This document shows positions 1 to 8,815 of a DNA stretch of 64,000 nt, piece after piece. The first letter of the stretch is position 1, and each line of letters opens with the position of its first letter. Below the pieces are notes generated by a model. That model was not told the DNA's origin and ran no database searches. It saw only the letters and a list, made by a program, of their open reading frames with translations. Source of the DNA: Methyloceanibacter stevinii (GTDB lineage Bacteria; Pseudomonadota; Alphaproteobacteria; Rhizobiales; Methyloligellaceae); contig NZ_LPWE01000014.1 in assembly GCF_001723355.1 (NCBI RefSeq), positions 1 through 64,000 on the forward strand, in the 5' to 3' direction. Made by a program: the position numbers and the translations under genes.

Positions 1-299
1 GCCTGCGGGGGCATTGGCGCACTCGAAGGCGCGGCCTGAGGCGGCGGCGGCGCGGCGGCGCCCGGAGGCGGTGGCGGCGGGGACTGTGGCGCGGGCGCGG
101 GCTGTGGCGCGGGGCGCTGAGGCGCGGCCGCTGGCTGCGGCGCGGCTGCAGGCTGCGGCGCTGCGGCTTCCGCCTCCGCAGGCTGCGCCTGCCAGACGTG
201 ACTACATTTTGCGCAGCGGACCTTCCGGCCTTCTGGCGGGAAGGCCGCCTTGATCTGGTAACGCGTTCCGCACGCGGGACAAATAATTAGTGTCGCCAT
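1..299 (-). CDS. MJ0042-type zinc-ribbon protein, 3' end outside window
   Basis: The frame opens at ATG 299 and stays open to the left edge, giving about 99 visible residues. The N-terminus has two CxxC knuckles (C7/C10 in ICPACG and C29/C32 in VRCAKC), the MJ0042 finger pattern. A long Pro/Ala/Gln-rich linker follows from about residue 40. Proteins of this family in Rhizobiales usually carry a C-terminal membrane segment, which would lie outside the window. It is divergent from ftsE. The zinc ribbon is seen directly; function is unknown. The low-complexity linker is compositionally extreme, so its exact frame is less certain than the finger. Confidence 0.8.
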   Translation of the reverse strand, partial: MATLIICPACGTRYQIKAAFPPEGRKVRCAKCSHVWQAQPAEAEAAAPQPAAAPQPAAAPQRPAPQPAPAPQSPPPPPPGAAAPPPPQAAPSSAPMPPQ

Positions 300-436
300 T
301 TTGATTGCCGCAATCGCCCACTACACAATGAATATGTGGGACGCCCCATCTGGTTACCCTATACCATTGATACAGGACGGGGAGTTCAGCATAAAGTGCC
401 AGTATTCCGCAATGTTAAGAGGCGCAAGGAAGTCGG

Positions 437-1114
437 GTGATCCGCTTTGACAATGTTGGGCTACGCTATGGCTCCGGACCGGAAATCTTGCGCGATGTCA
501 CCTTTCACGTGCACCCAGGCTCCTTTCACTTTCTGACAGGACCTTCCGGTGCTGGAAAGACATCATTGCTGCGTCTTCTTTTTATGTCGATACGCCCCAG
601 CCGGGGCTTGATCTTTGTTTTTGGTGAGAATTTAGCCGATCTAGCGCCTGCGGGACGGGCCGCCCTCCGGCGCCGAATCGGTATTGTGTTTCAGGATTTC
701 CGGCTTCTGGACCATCTGACGACCTGGGAAAACGTAGCCTTGCCGCTCCGCGTCATGGGCAAGACTGAGAGCGACTATGCCGACGACGTGACCGATCTTC
801 TCCATTGGGTGGGCCTCGGAAATCGTATCCACGCCTACCCAGAAACTCTCTCGGGCGGGGAAAAACAGCGCGCGGCGATCGCCCGAGCGGTCATCGGCCG
901 CCCCGAATTGCTGCTGGCCGACGAGCCGACCGGCAATGTGGATCCGGCGATCGGCAACCGATTGCTCCGTCTTTTCGTTGAGCTCAACCGGCTCGGAACG
1001 TCCGTAATCATTGCAACGCACGACTATGGTCTGATGGAGCAGCTCGAGGCCCCGCGACTGATGCTCCAGGAAGGCCGCCTTCAGGTCGGCGCCCCTCAAC
1101 TCAGCGTCCGGTAG
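437..1114 (+). CDS. ftsE: Cell division ATP-binding protein FtsE
   Basis: A 225-residue ABC ATPase. It has Walker A (GPSGAGKTS, about residues 36-44), a Q-loop region (FQDFRLL), signature LSGGEKQR (about 138-145) and Walker B (LLLADEPTG). Length and the EPTGNVDP sequence after Walker B match FtsE. It partners FtsX at the divisome and couples ATP hydrolysis to periplasmic peptidoglycan hydrolase control. The start is GTG 437, preceded by a purine-rich AAGGAAG stretch. ftsX begins 12 bases after the stop, so the two form one operon. The identification is secure. Confidence 0.95.
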   Translation: MIRFDNVGLRYGSGPEILRDVTFHVHPGSFHFLTGPSGAGKTSLLRLLFMSIRPSRGLIFVFGENLADLAPAGRAALRRRIGIVFQDFRLLDHLTTWENVALPLRVMGKTESDYADDVTDLLHWVGLGNRIHAYPETLSGGEKQRAAIARAVIGRPELLLADEPTGNVDPAIGNRLLRLFVELNRLGTSVIIATHDYGLMEQLEAPRLMLQEGRLQVGAPQLSVR

Positions 1115-1125
1115 GTGAACGCTCC

Positions 1126-2119
1126 GTGACGTTCCTCAGCGACATCAAGGACTATCCCTGGACGAGCCTGCTCGCAGGCATTCTTCCGGCACGGCTCGCC
1201 GCGCGTCTTCCCAAGCGCTTCCAGCGCCCGCCTCCCAAATCGTCCCGCCAGCCTCCGTCGCAGGCCGGGCACTGACGATGGTTATCGCCATCATGACGTT
1301 TCTCGCCTGTCTCACAGCCGGTGGGGTCTACATGGTTCACCAATCGGCAAGCGCATGGGTGGACGACATCGCCAGCGAGATCACCATCGAACTCAACCCG
1401 CTGGAGACCACGGACATCGAGAAAAAGATGACCTTGGTCTCCCTGTTTCTGGCGAAACAGTCGGGCATCAGCCGCGTCAAACCGATGAGTGCTGACGATT
1501 CGGCCAAACTGCTCGAGCCGTGGATCGGGTCGACCGAGGCGCTTTCGGCACTGCCCGTGCCGCGCTTGATCGCGGTGGAAATCGATCGCTCGAACCCGCC
1601 CGATATCGAGGCGATCCAGAAAGCGCTCGGCGAAAACTTCGAAGGCGTCACGCTCGACGATCACAGGCGCTGGCAGTCGGAAATCAAACTCATCACGCGA
1701 TCGACGGCACTTGGCGGCATCGCGGTTCTGGCGCTCGTCGCGGCCGCGACGTCGCCGTCATCATCTCGGCCACCCGCAGCGCCATGGCGACGAATCGCGA
1801 GATTATCGAGGTGTTGCATTTCGTCGGCGCCAACGACCGCTTCATTTCTAGCGAGTTCGAGCGGCAAGTTAGGGCTTGGGGTCAGGGCGGGCTCGTCGGC
1901 GCGATCGCTGCGGCAATCACCTTTCTGCTCATGCCCCTGCTGGTCAGCCTCCTCGGCGGAGGGGCCGTTACCGAAGCGGAAACCCGCCGTCTGCTAGGAA
2001 GCGGCGAACTCGACATCGGCGGATATTTCCTCCTGGCGCTGATTGTCGTGGTCGTCGCGGCGCTCTGCATGGTCACTTCCCGGCTTGGGGTCTTTCGCGT
2101 CCTGAAAACCTATGCTTGA
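1126..2119 (+). CDS. ftsX: Cell division protein FtsX, with two apparent frameshifts
   Basis: The coding sequence passes through three frames. GTG 1126 begins an N-terminal arginine-rich cytoplasmic part ending in RFQRPPPK. Near 1238 the frame moves to one reading IVPPASVAGRAL and then a first membrane segment (VIAIMTFLACLTAGG). Near 1745 it moves again to reach DVAVIISATRSAMATNREI, EVLHFVGAND and two C-terminal membrane segments, ending at 2119. The joined product has the FtsX layout (about 330 residues, four TM segments, large extracellular loop after TM1). Both breaks fit loss of one base; the first lies in an AAA run. I treat them as sequence errors, though a real pseudogene cannot be excluded from one sequence. 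Confidence 0.85.
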
Positions 2120-2208
2120 ACGCGACTGAGCAGGACGTTTCCGATCGGCTCGGTCCGGTCTAGAACCTCCCTGTGCTGCGTGGCGCAATGCCGTATCCGG
2201 AGTAGTCG

Positions 2209-2924
2209 TTGAACGAGACCATCAACATAGACGGCAGCGAGGATGCCAATCCGCGCCCGAAGCACTTCCATCGCTTCCGCGGCCCGCTCGGATTCGTCCG
2301 TCTCGTGTTCGACGGAACGATCCTCCTGCTGGTCATGCTGATCATCGGCTTCATCGTCTTCGCCAACGGGCTGGCCCGGGAGCCAAAAGATCCCCCGCAT
2401 GCCACGGACGGAATCACCGTGCTGACGGGCGGCGTCTCCCGTATCGACGAGGCCATGAAGCTGATGGCCAAGAAAAAAGCCCGGCGTATGCTGATCACGG
2501 GCGTAAATCGCGAAACCACGCTCGAGCAGCTCAAGCTCCTCACCCCGGAGGCACTCGCTATTTCGACTGCTGCGTCGATATCGACAAGGCGGCGCTCAAC
2601 ACGATCGACAACGCGACGCAAACGGCCCGTTGGGTGGCGGAGAACGGCTATGGGTCCGTGATCGTGGTCACCTCCAACTATCACATGCCGCGCGCGCTGG
2701 CCGAGCTGGAGCGTGCGATGCCGGGAATCGTGCTCGTTCCCTATCCCGTTGTGGACAACAATGTCGAAGTGGCACGCTGGTGGGAATTTCCAGGTACGAC
2801 CAAGCTGCTTCTGTCGGAGTACCTGAAATATCTACCGGCTCTCGGCCGGCTTTGGGCGACCAACCTCGCCCGTGTCGCGCTGCCGGGAACCTCGGTGCCG
2901 CCGGCCGACGAACCTGAACCGTAG
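2209..2924 (+). CDS. YdcF-like (DUF218) membrane protein, one apparent frameshift
   Basis: The protein starts at TTG 2209 with a basic N-terminus and one membrane segment (about residues 38-56). A DUF218 domain follows: DGITVLTGGVSRIDEAM, then RRMLITGVN. Near 2555 the frame changes. The continuation reads YFDCCVDIDKAALNTIDNA, then VVTSNYHMPRAL, the typical C-terminal DUF218 core, and ends at 2924. One lost base near 2553-2556 explains the switch. Members are envelope proteins of unclear function (ElyC/SanA/YdcF group). It lies in the ftsE-ftsX-ydcF-plsC order and plsC starts 6 bases later, suggesting an envelope-related operon. Confidence 0.82.
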
Positions 2925-2930
2925 GCCTCG

Positions 2931-3656
2931 ATGTTTCGCTCCGTCGTTTTCGGAATTCTGTTTTACGTCACGACCGCGCTGTTCGTGGTGTTCGGATTTC
3001 CGTTCTTCTTCACACCGCGCCGGTGGTCCATGGCAGCCTTGAAGGTCCATGCCCGGACCGAACTCTGGCTCCTGAAACATATCGTCGGTCTCGATTTCGA
3101 AATCCGGGGTCTCGACAAACTGCCCGAGCCGCCGTTCCTCGTCGCGTCAAAGCACCAATCGGCCTGGGAAACTTTCGCGCTCATTCCGCTTTTTCACGAC
3201 CCGGCGCTTCTGATGAAACGCGAATTGTTCTGGATCCCGTTTCACGGTTGGTTCTCCTACAAATTCGGGATGATCCCCGTCGACCGGGACAAAGGCCCCG
3301 CCGCGCTGCGCAACATGCTGCGCCATGCCAAGGATCGCATCGCCAAAGGCCGGGAGATCATCATCTTCCCCGAAGGCACCCGCCGTCCGCCCGGCGCGCC
3401 GCCCGCCTACCACACGGGGATCGTGCTCCTCTACAACGCGTTGGACGTGCCGTGCGTCCCCATCGCCTTGAATTCAGGGGTATTTTGGCCCCGCCGCACC
3501 TGGCGGCGAAAGCCGGGCACCGTCATTGTGGAGATCCTCGATCCCCTGCCGCCGGGCCTGCCCAAGGCCGAGTTCATGAGCCGTCTGCAAGAGGCTGTCG
3601 AGACCGCTTCGGACCGCCTCCTGGCCGAAGCCAACGCCAAGACCAAAATCCGTTAA
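2931..3656 (+). CDS. plsC: 1-acyl-sn-glycerol-3-phosphate acyltransferase (PlsC family)
   Basis: A 241-residue protein with an N-terminal membrane helix (about 3-27) and a PlsC acyltransferase domain. The catalytic block is KHQSAWET (about 85-92), an HX4E variant of the usual HX4D. FPEGTR (about 145-150) binds the glycerol phosphate. It probably moves an acyl chain from acyl-ACP or acyl-CoA onto lysophosphatidic acid, giving phosphatidic acid on the cytoplasmic face. It starts 6 bases after the YdcF-like gene in the ftsEX operon. A second PlsC-family gene lies at 31.4-32.1 kb, so this may be the housekeeping copy. Confidence 0.87.
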   Translation: MFRSVVFGILFYVTTALFVVFGFPFFFTPRRWSMAALKVHARTELWLLKHIVGLDFEIRGLDKLPEPPFLVASKHQSAWETFALIPLFHDPALLMKRELFWIPFHGWFSYKFGMIPVDRDKGPAALRNMLRHAKDRIAKGREIIIFPEGTRRPPGAPPAYHTGIVLLYNALDVPCVPIALNSGVFWPRRTWRRKPGTVIVEILDPLPPGLPKAEFMSRLQEAVETASDRLLAEANAKTKIR

Positions 3657-3797
3657 CCCCTTGTTAACACTTAAAAGCTTGCGCCCCAGGCCGCCAAGTT
3701 CATATTTTGTTCTACCTACACATTGAGGCGGCGAAAAGCTTGAATTTTCGATCGCTCAACCCATTTGAGTTAGAGTCGCCAAGGTTAACGGGACAAG
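3657..3797 (+). promoter_or_regulatory. AT-rich intergenic region with repeated AAAAGCTTG
   Basis: This 141-bp gap is clearly more AT-rich than its surroundings. It holds two copies of AAAAGCTTG (near 3672 and 3735) and two GTTAAC sites (near 3663 and 3784). The second repeat sits in a small inverted repeat, GAAAA...TTTTC. It most likely contains the promoter of the downstream small gene. No exact -35/-10 pair is assigned. Confidence 0.35.
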
Positions 3798-4235
3798 ATG
3801 TCGATGTGGACGAATTCTTCAGACGCTTCCGAGTTTGTGTCTTCCGAAAACGGGACCTACGGCCCGTCGGACGAGCCGGCACTCGTTTGCGCGGAAGCAG
3901 CTTTCGACCAAGCCTTCCACTATTGGCGCGGGGCATCGGGACGCCGTTATCTTCACAGCGTTTATTCGCTCGTGGGGTGTCCGGCGCTGCCGCAGGCCAA
4001 TTTCATCTTGGTCCGCCGTCATGACGACGGGTCGCGTGAGGCGCTGGCCTTCGGTAACACGAAGGACGACGCGATGTCGCTCAATCTCGCCCGCCTGCGC
4101 CATGAAGGCGCGAAGATCGGTGCGAATGAGGTGCATATCCATCTTCTGGCCGACACGGCCCGGGCCCGCAGATTCGTCGAGGCGGACCTGACCGCGGCGC
4201 ATCTGCACCAGCCTGCTACGTCCGAAGCGGCGTAG
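3798..4235 (+). CDS. Conserved-looking hypothetical protein, 145 aa
   Basis: I do not recognise a family. The product is soluble, with no signal peptide or membrane segment. The first 30 residues are polar and Ser/Glu-rich. The core (about residues 35-130) has mixed alpha/beta composition, including FILVRRHDDGSREALAFG and EVHIHLLADTARARRFVEA. Several histidines and acidic residues are spread through it without a clear metal motif. Codon use is like neighbouring genes, and the shifted frames look like noise. It stands alone between plsC and the convergent phaR, behind its own AT-rich upstream region. A regulatory or stress role would be a guess. Confidence 0.65.
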   Translation: MSMWTNSSDASEFVSSENGTYGPSDEPALVCAEAAFDQAFHYWRGASGRRYLHSVYSLVGCPALPQANFILVRRHDDGSREALAFGNTKDDAMSLNLARLRHEGAKIGANEVHIHLLADTARARRFVEADLTAAHLHQPATSEAA

Positions 4236-4298
4236 GCTTTGTAGCTGCCCAGCCCCAACTCATTTCCGGATTCGTGTTTCGTGGAAGACTACGACGCG

Positions 4299-4909
4299 CT
4301 AGGTGCGCGATAGTTTCTCCAGCCGCTCCTGCATGGCCTGTAGCTCGGCCTTAAGCGTATCGATGTCGTCTTCGCTGCTCTCAGACTCGGAAGAGGACTT
4401 GGTGGCGCTTTCGTCGGATATCTGTTCCACGCGCGTTCCAACCGCATCGGTGCTGAAGGGCGTGAACATCCCGAGCGCCTTCTCGAGGCCGCGAAGTTCT
4501 TGCGCACCTGCTCCTGCATCACATCGAAGGCCACGGTCCCGAACGTATCGGCAAAGTTGCGCCGGTACTTCTCCTGCTGCTTGGTGAGGGAGTCGAGACT
4601 GAATTCGAGATAGGAGGGAACCAGCATCTGCATGCCGTCGCCGTAGAACCGGATGAGCTGACGCAAGAAGCCGATGGGCAAGAGGTTGGTCCCGCGGCTC
4701 TCCTGTTCGACGATGATCTGGGTCAGCACGGCATGGGTCAGATCCTCGCCGGTCTTCGCGTCGTAGACCACGAAGTCGCGCTCGGCGCGCACCATCTCGG
4801 CCAGATCTTCCAAGGTCACATACGTGCTTGTATCGGTGTTGTAGAGCCTCCGGTTGGCGTATTTCTTGATGATGACCGGCCGGTTCTCCTGGTTCGCATC
4901 CCTAGCCAC
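4299..4909 (-). CDS. phaR: Polyhydroxyalkanoate synthesis regulator PhaR, one apparent frameshift
   Basis: The N-terminal PHB accumulation regulatory domain is plain: VIIKKYANRRLYNTDTSTYV, then EDLAEMVRAERDFVVYDAKTG and ILPIGFLRQLI-like sequence. GTG 4909 is chosen because AAGGAG lies about 10 bases upstream; the frame is open further to a TTG with no ribosome site. Near 4494 the frame breaks, and the other frame continues GLEKALGMFTPF through an acidic Ser/Glu stretch and the helix LKAELQAMQERLEKLSRT to a stop at 4299. One lost base explains this. PhaR binds DNA and PHB granules and represses phasin and PHA genes. It is divergent from phaA. Confidence 0.88.
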
Positions 4910-4980
4910 GTGTCGTTTTCTCCTTAACCCCAAGGGTGCCCGGAATTCCCGCGGACGGTTCGAAGACCACCCCCTGGTAG

Positions 4981-5009
4981 TTGACGCTATGTCGCACGTG
5001 CGAAAATAA
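4981..5009 (+). promoter_or_regulatory. Candidate phaA promoter with 12-bp palindromic operator
   Basis: TTGACG (4981-4986) and AAATAA (5004-5009) are spaced 17 bases apart, a reasonable sigma-70-like pair facing phaA. The spacer holds a perfect 12-bp palindrome, TCGCACGTGCGA (4992-5003). A palindrome between -35 and -10 is a typical repressor position. PhaR, encoded divergently beside it, is the obvious candidate, but this is inference from position only. Confidence 0.45.
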
Positions 5010-5136
5010 GTACCACGTTAGGCGTATTCCGCACCAGAGACTTTGACGGAAGCCTTAATTCGAGGGGCTTGTTTGTCTTTCCAGCCGCACTGCGCTGCGG
5101 TATGACCCAAGGGCGAGTTTCAGTCGGGAGGACAGA

Positions 5137-6318
5137 ATGAAAGACGCAGATATCGTGATTGTCAGCGCGGCGCGGACGCCCGTCGGAGCTTTCGGCGGTT
5201 CCCTTTCCAGCGTTCCGGCCCACACACTGGGCGAGACGGCCATTCGGGCCGCCCTTGAACGTGCTGGCGTCGATGCCAGTGACGTGGACGAAGTGATCAT
5301 GGGCCAGGTGCTCACGGCCGGCGAAGGTCAGAACCCGGCGCGGCAGGCGGCGATTGCCGCGGGCGTGCCCAAGGAGGCCACCGCGTTCGGCATCAACCAG
5401 GTCTGCGGTTCGGGCCTGCGCTCAGTCGCCCTCGGCGCTCAGCAGATCGCCACGGGCGATGCGGAGGTCGTGGTTGCGGGCGGTCAGGAAAACATGAGCA
5501 TGGCCCCCCATGTCGCGAACCTGCGCAACGGCTACAAGATGGGCGACGTCAAGTTCATCGACTCGATGATCAAGGACGGCCTGTGGGAAGCCTTCAACGG
5601 CTACCACATGGGCAACACCGCCGAGAACGTCGCCAAGCAGTGGCAGCTGACCCGCGACGAGCAGGACGCCTTCGCCGTTGCGTCGCAGAACAAGGCGGAA
5701 GCGGCCAAGAAGGGCGGCAAGTTCAAGGACGAGATCGCGCCTGTGACCATCCAGACCCGCAAGGGCGACGTGGTCGTGGACGAGGACGAGTACATCCGCG
5801 AAGGCGCCACCATCGACAGTGTCGCCAAGCTGCGGCCGGCCTTCGACAAGGAAGGCACCGTGACCGCGGGCAACGCCTCGGGCATCAATGACGGTGCTGC
5901 CGCGGTGGTCCTGATGTCCGCTGAAGAAGCCAAGAAGCGCGGTCTGACCCCGCTTGCCCGCATCGCCTCCTGGGCGGTCGCCGGCGTCGATCCCACCATC
6001 ATGGGCACCGGCCCCATCCCCGCCTCGCGCAAGGCGCTGGAGAAGGCCGGCTGGAAGGTCGCCGATCTCGACCTCGTCGAAGCGAACGAGGCCTTCGCCG
6101 CGCAGGCGCTGGCCGTCAACAAGGACATGGGCTGGGACGGCGACAAGGTGAACGTCAATGGCGGCGCCATCGCCATTGGCCACCCGATCGGCGCATCGGG
6201 CACGCGCGTCCTCGTCACGCTCCTGCACGAGATGCAGAAGTCGGACGCGAAGAAGGGCCTGGCCACGCTGTGCATCGGCGGCGGCATGGGCGTAGCTATG
6301 TGCCTGGAGCGCGACTAA
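5137..6318 (+). CDS. phaA: Acetyl-CoA acetyltransferase (beta-ketothiolase) PhaA
   Basis: A 393-residue thiolase, full length for the family. The acyl-accepting cysteine is C90 in [11 protein letters not shown]. The C-terminal catalytic pair is H349 in [10 protein letters not shown] and C379 in LCIGGGMG. It condenses two acetyl-CoA into acetoacetyl-CoA in the cytoplasm, the first step of polyhydroxybutyrate synthesis, and can also run degradatively. GGGAGGA precedes ATG 5137. phaB follows 155 bases later on the same strand and phaR is divergent, so this is a standard PHB locus. No PHA synthase gene (phaC) is in the window. Confidence 0.95.
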   Translation: MKDADIVIVSAARTPVGAFGGSLSSVPAHTLGETAIRAALERAGVDASDVDEVIMGQVLTAGEGQNPARQAAIAAGVPKEATAFGINQVCGSGLRSVALGAQQIATGDAEVVVAGGQENMSMAPHVANLRNGYKMGDVKFIDSMIKDGLWEAFNGYHMGNTAENVAKQWQLTRDEQDAFAVASQNKAEAAKKGGKFKDEIAPVTIQTRKGDVVVDEDEYIREGATIDSVAKLRPAFDKEGTVTAGNASGINDGAAAVVLMSAEEAKKRGLTPLARIASWAVAGVDPTIMGTGPIPASRKALEKAGWKVADLDLVEANEAFAAQALAVNKDMGWDGDKVNVNGGAIAIGHPIGASGTRVLVTLLHEMQKSDAKKGLATLCIGGGMGVAMCLERD

Positions 6319-6348
6319 CCCAACGCTCTTGAGCTTTGAGACGAATTC

Positions 6349-6376
6349 GTGTGGGGTGGCCTAGGCTGCCCCACAC
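6349..6376 (+). terminator. Hairpin between phaA and phaB
   Basis: GTGTGGGG (6349-6356) pairs perfectly with CCCCACAC (6369-6376) around a 12-base loop. There is no T-run after it. It may be a weak terminator, attenuator or mRNA-stabilising element that sets the phaA to phaB ratio. Confidence 0.4.
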
Positions 6377-6473
6377 GTCGATTTGGCCTTTGCCCAAATT
6401 GGTCCTTGTCTAAATCGGGCTCGGGATCGGCCGTTGAAGAAACAAGCGCCAAAGTGCGCAAAGGGAGGATGCT

Positions 6474-7196
6474 ATGGGAAGGGTGGCTCTGGTCACTGGT
6501 GGTACGCGCGGCATTGGCGCAGCATGCAGCAAGGCGCTGAAAGACGCGGGCTACAACGTCGCCGCCAGCTATGCGGGCAATGACGACGCCGCGAACGCGT
6601 TCAAGGCCGAAACCGGTATCCCGGTCTTCAAATGGGATGTCGGCGACTATGCCGCCTGCGAGAAGGGCGTTGCCGCTGTCGAGGCCGAAGTGGGCCCGGT
6701 CGAAGTGCTGGTGAACAACGCCGGCATCTCCCGCGACGCGATGCTGAATAAGATGACCCCTGAGCAATGGTCGGAGGTCATGCGCACCAATCTCGACTCC
6801 GTGTTCAATGTCACCCGGCAAGTCATCAACGGCATGCGCGACCGCAAGTTCGGCCGCATCATCTCGATCTCCTCGATCAACGGCCAGCAGGGCATGTTGG
6901 GCCTGTCCAATTACTGCGCCGCCAAAGCCGGCATGATCGGCTTCACCCGGACGCTTGCCCTGGAAGGCGCGCGCAAGGGCATCACCGCCAACGCCATCGC
7001 ACCGGGCTACGTGGCCACCGAATTGCTTTCGGGCGTTTCCGAAAAAGTGATGGAAGCGATCGTCGGCCAGATCCCGGTCGGACGCCTCGGCGAGGCCGAA
7101 GAGGTCGCCCGCTGCGTCGTGTTCCTGGCTGCGGACGAAGCCGCCTGGATCACCGGCTCGACGCTCACCATCAATGGCGGTCAGCTCGCGGACTAA
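6474..7196 (+). CDS. phaB: Acetoacetyl-CoA reductase PhaB
   Basis: A 240-residue short-chain dehydrogenase. The NADP-binding glycine motif is GGTRGIG (9-15), the NNAG motif lies at about 81-84, and the catalytic Ser-Tyr-Lys set is S134, Y147 and K151 (SNYCAAKAG). Overall sequence resembles PhaB more than FabG. It reduces acetoacetyl-CoA to (R)-3-hydroxybutyryl-CoA, the PHB monomer precursor, in the cytoplasm. AGGGAGG precedes ATG 6474. Its stop codon overlaps that of the convergent gene on the other strand within the shared bases CTAA. Confidence 0.93.
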   Translation: MGRVALVTGGTRGIGAACSKALKDAGYNVAASYAGNDDAANAFKAETGIPVFKWDVGDYAACEKGVAAVEAEVGPVEVLVNNAGISRDAMLNKMTPEQWSEVMRTNLDSVFNVTRQVINGMRDRKFGRIISISSINGQQGMLGLSNYCAAKAGMIGFTRTLALEGARKGITANAIAPGYVATELLSGVSEKVMEAIVGQIPVGRLGEAEEVARCVVFLAADEAAWITGSTLTINGGQLAD

Positions 7197-8284
7197 TTGC
7201 TAGGCGCTGATTCCGCTTCGAGAAGTTGCGCGCTCCCGTCCTCGGCCATGCGGTCGAGGACGGTGAGTGGCATCACCCTCACCCCGCCCGCAGCCGATAG
7301 GCTGCCAAGATCGAATGCCGTGTAGTTGATGCCGGCATAGGTCCGCAAGAGAAGCTTCTTCCTGCCAAGGTCGGTCAAAGCCGTCCACGACGTATATTCA
7401 CTTGCGGCCAGCCCGGCGCTTGCCGCGCCGCCGCCAGCCTCGATACCGCCGCTCCCGCCGCGCACATCGACCGTGATCCCTTTCGGCCTGTCGAAATTGT
7501 TCATGACATGAGCGAGCGTCATGATGGCATCGTTCGGGGCCGACACCTTGTCGGCAAATTGCGCGTAGTAGGCCGCGCGCACGAAGCGCCCCACCGACGT
7601 ATTGGACGCCGGCAACCCCTCCGTTGCGATGCCCGAATCCGGCTGGGCGACCTGAAGCGCGCCGAACTGGCTTTCGGACCGGTCGACATTCGAGAGAAAG
7701 GTGTAGTTGTTGAGGTTGGTGAGGTGCCACGAAAACGCCGGGCCGTTCGTCATGACCCCCACGGGATTGTCGTAGACGGACTGCGCGCCGCCTGAGAACT
7801 CGACCACGATCGAGGCACCGGTCCGGTCGTGCAGAACGTAGTGGAACGGCGTCATGGCCCCGCCGAGGATCGCGAGCGGCGCCAGGAGAACGGGCTGGTT
7901 CGCAAGGGCCTCCTTGACGTCCGCGACCGTCGCGAACTGACCGAGAGTCCAGGAGCCGAGATCGACGGCCGACAAGGCCGCCTTGGTCTTCTCGAACGCG
8001 GCCTGCGTCCCCGCCGCCCCCGGATAGGACAACGCGCTGAAGGTCAGGCCTTCGCTGTTCAACCCCTCGACGATCTTCAGATCATCGGGCGCGAACGGAA
8101 CCGTGACCGCAAGAACAGGATAGACCGTCTTGTATTGCAGCGGCGCACTGCCCTGGACCGTGGATTCGTAGCCTTGGCCCGCCGGCAGGTACGCGATCTG
8201 GTAGGGCATCTCCATGGGTAGTTCGAGCGTGCGTCCTGCATAGGCGTTGCCGTTCGCGTCCCGATAGAGAAGAGCCGTGCACAT
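7193..8284 (-). CDS. Linear amide C-N hydrolase, choloylglycine hydrolase-like (Ntn)
   Basis: A 363-residue Ntn hydrolase. ATG 8284 is chosen because it gives Met-Cys at the N-terminus (MCTALLYRDANGNAYAGRT); removal of Met exposes C2 as the nucleophile. Other family hallmarks are the R and E of GRTLELP, HDRTGASIVVEF, then VMTNGPAFSWHLTNLNNY. AAGGAAA lies upstream. The family cleaves linear amides: bile salts, penicillin V, or N-acyl homoserine lactones in some Gram-negatives. The substrate here is unknown. No signal peptide is seen, so it is probably cytoplasmic. It stands alone, converging on phaB with a four-base stop overlap. Confidence 0.85.
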   Translation of the reverse strand: MCTALLYRDANGNAYAGRTLELPMEMPYQIAYLPAGQGYESTVQGSAPLQYKTVYPVLAVTVPFAPDDLKIVEGLNSEGLTFSALSYPGAAGTQAAFEKTKAALSAVDLGSWTLGQFATVADVKEALANQPVLLAPLAILGGAMTPFHYVLHDRTGASIVVEFSGGAQSVYDNPVGVMTNGPAFSWHLTNLNNYTFLSNVDRSESQFGALQVAQPDSGIATEGLPASNTSVGRFVRAAYYAQFADKVSAPNDAIMTLAHVMNNFDRPKGITVDVRGGSGGIEAGGGAASAGLAASEYTSWTALTDLGRKKLLLRTYAGINYTAFDLGSLSAAGGVRVMPLTVLDRMAEDGSAQLLEAESAPSN

Positions 8285-8371
8285 ACGTGATTTCCTTTCG
8301 TCGTCGGTCGGCGTTCGGCTACGCATACGCCGGAGCGGGGCGCGCGACCGAACATCAACCTGTTGGGTCGT

Positions 8372-8815
8372 TTACGGCTCCCAGCCTTCGGGGGCCAGTT
8401 CGAAACCCTCGAACTGAAAGCCGGGCGCGACGGTGCAGCCCACGAGCGTCCACGGCCCAAGACTTCGCGCACTCTGCCAGGCATGAGCCGGCACGATGCC
8501 TTGCGGATGCTCGCCGGCGAACAGATCCGGCCCCAGAGTCAGGTCCCGCACCGCACCGTTCTCGTCGGCGATCTTGAGCGCCAGAGGCGCGCCGGCGTAC
8601 CAGTGCCAGGTCTCGACCGCATCCACCCGATGCCAATGAGAGACGTCACCCGCGGCCAGAAGAAACAGGATCGCCGTCGAATGGGCGCGGCCGTTGGTCC
8701 CCACCTCGTCGCGGAAGGTCTCCTTGTACCAGCCGCCTTCCGGGTGCGGTTCGAGTGCGAGATGGGCGATGATCTCTTCGGCGCTCGGCACGCGCGACAC
8801 GGACGCCTCGGCCAC
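8372..8815 (-). CDS. Cupin domain protein (DUF985 family)
   Basis: A 147-residue DUF985-type cupin. Characteristic pieces are LEPHPEGGWYKETF near the N-terminus, STAILFLLAAGDVSHWHRVD (histidines of the barrel) and a C-terminal WTLVGCTVAPGFQFEGFEL. GTG 8815 is chosen as start because it overlaps the gloB stop by one base (TAGTG), which fits translational coupling. Family members are small beta-barrel proteins of uncertain function. Coupling to glyoxalase II hints at detoxification or sugar metabolism, but this is inference only. Confidence 0.85.
   Translation of the reverse strand: MAEASVSRVPSAEEIIAHLALEPHPEGGWYKETFRDEVGTNGRAHSTAILFLLAAGDVSHWHRVDAVETWHWYAGAPLALKIADENGAVRDLTLGPDLFAGEHPQGIVPAHAWQSARSLGPWTLVGCTVAPGFQFEGFELAPEGWEP

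Noticed and set aside
14-253. Plus-strand 79-residue Arg/Ala-rich ORF
   Set aside because: It is the shadow of the Pro/Ala/Gln-rich linker of the minus-strand zinc-ribbon gene; composition is extreme and there is no ribosome site.
1126-2119. Programmed frameshifting in ftsX
   Set aside because: Two shifts without slippery heptamers or downstream structure, in a gene known to be unbroken elsewhere; many similar breaks in the window point to sequence error.
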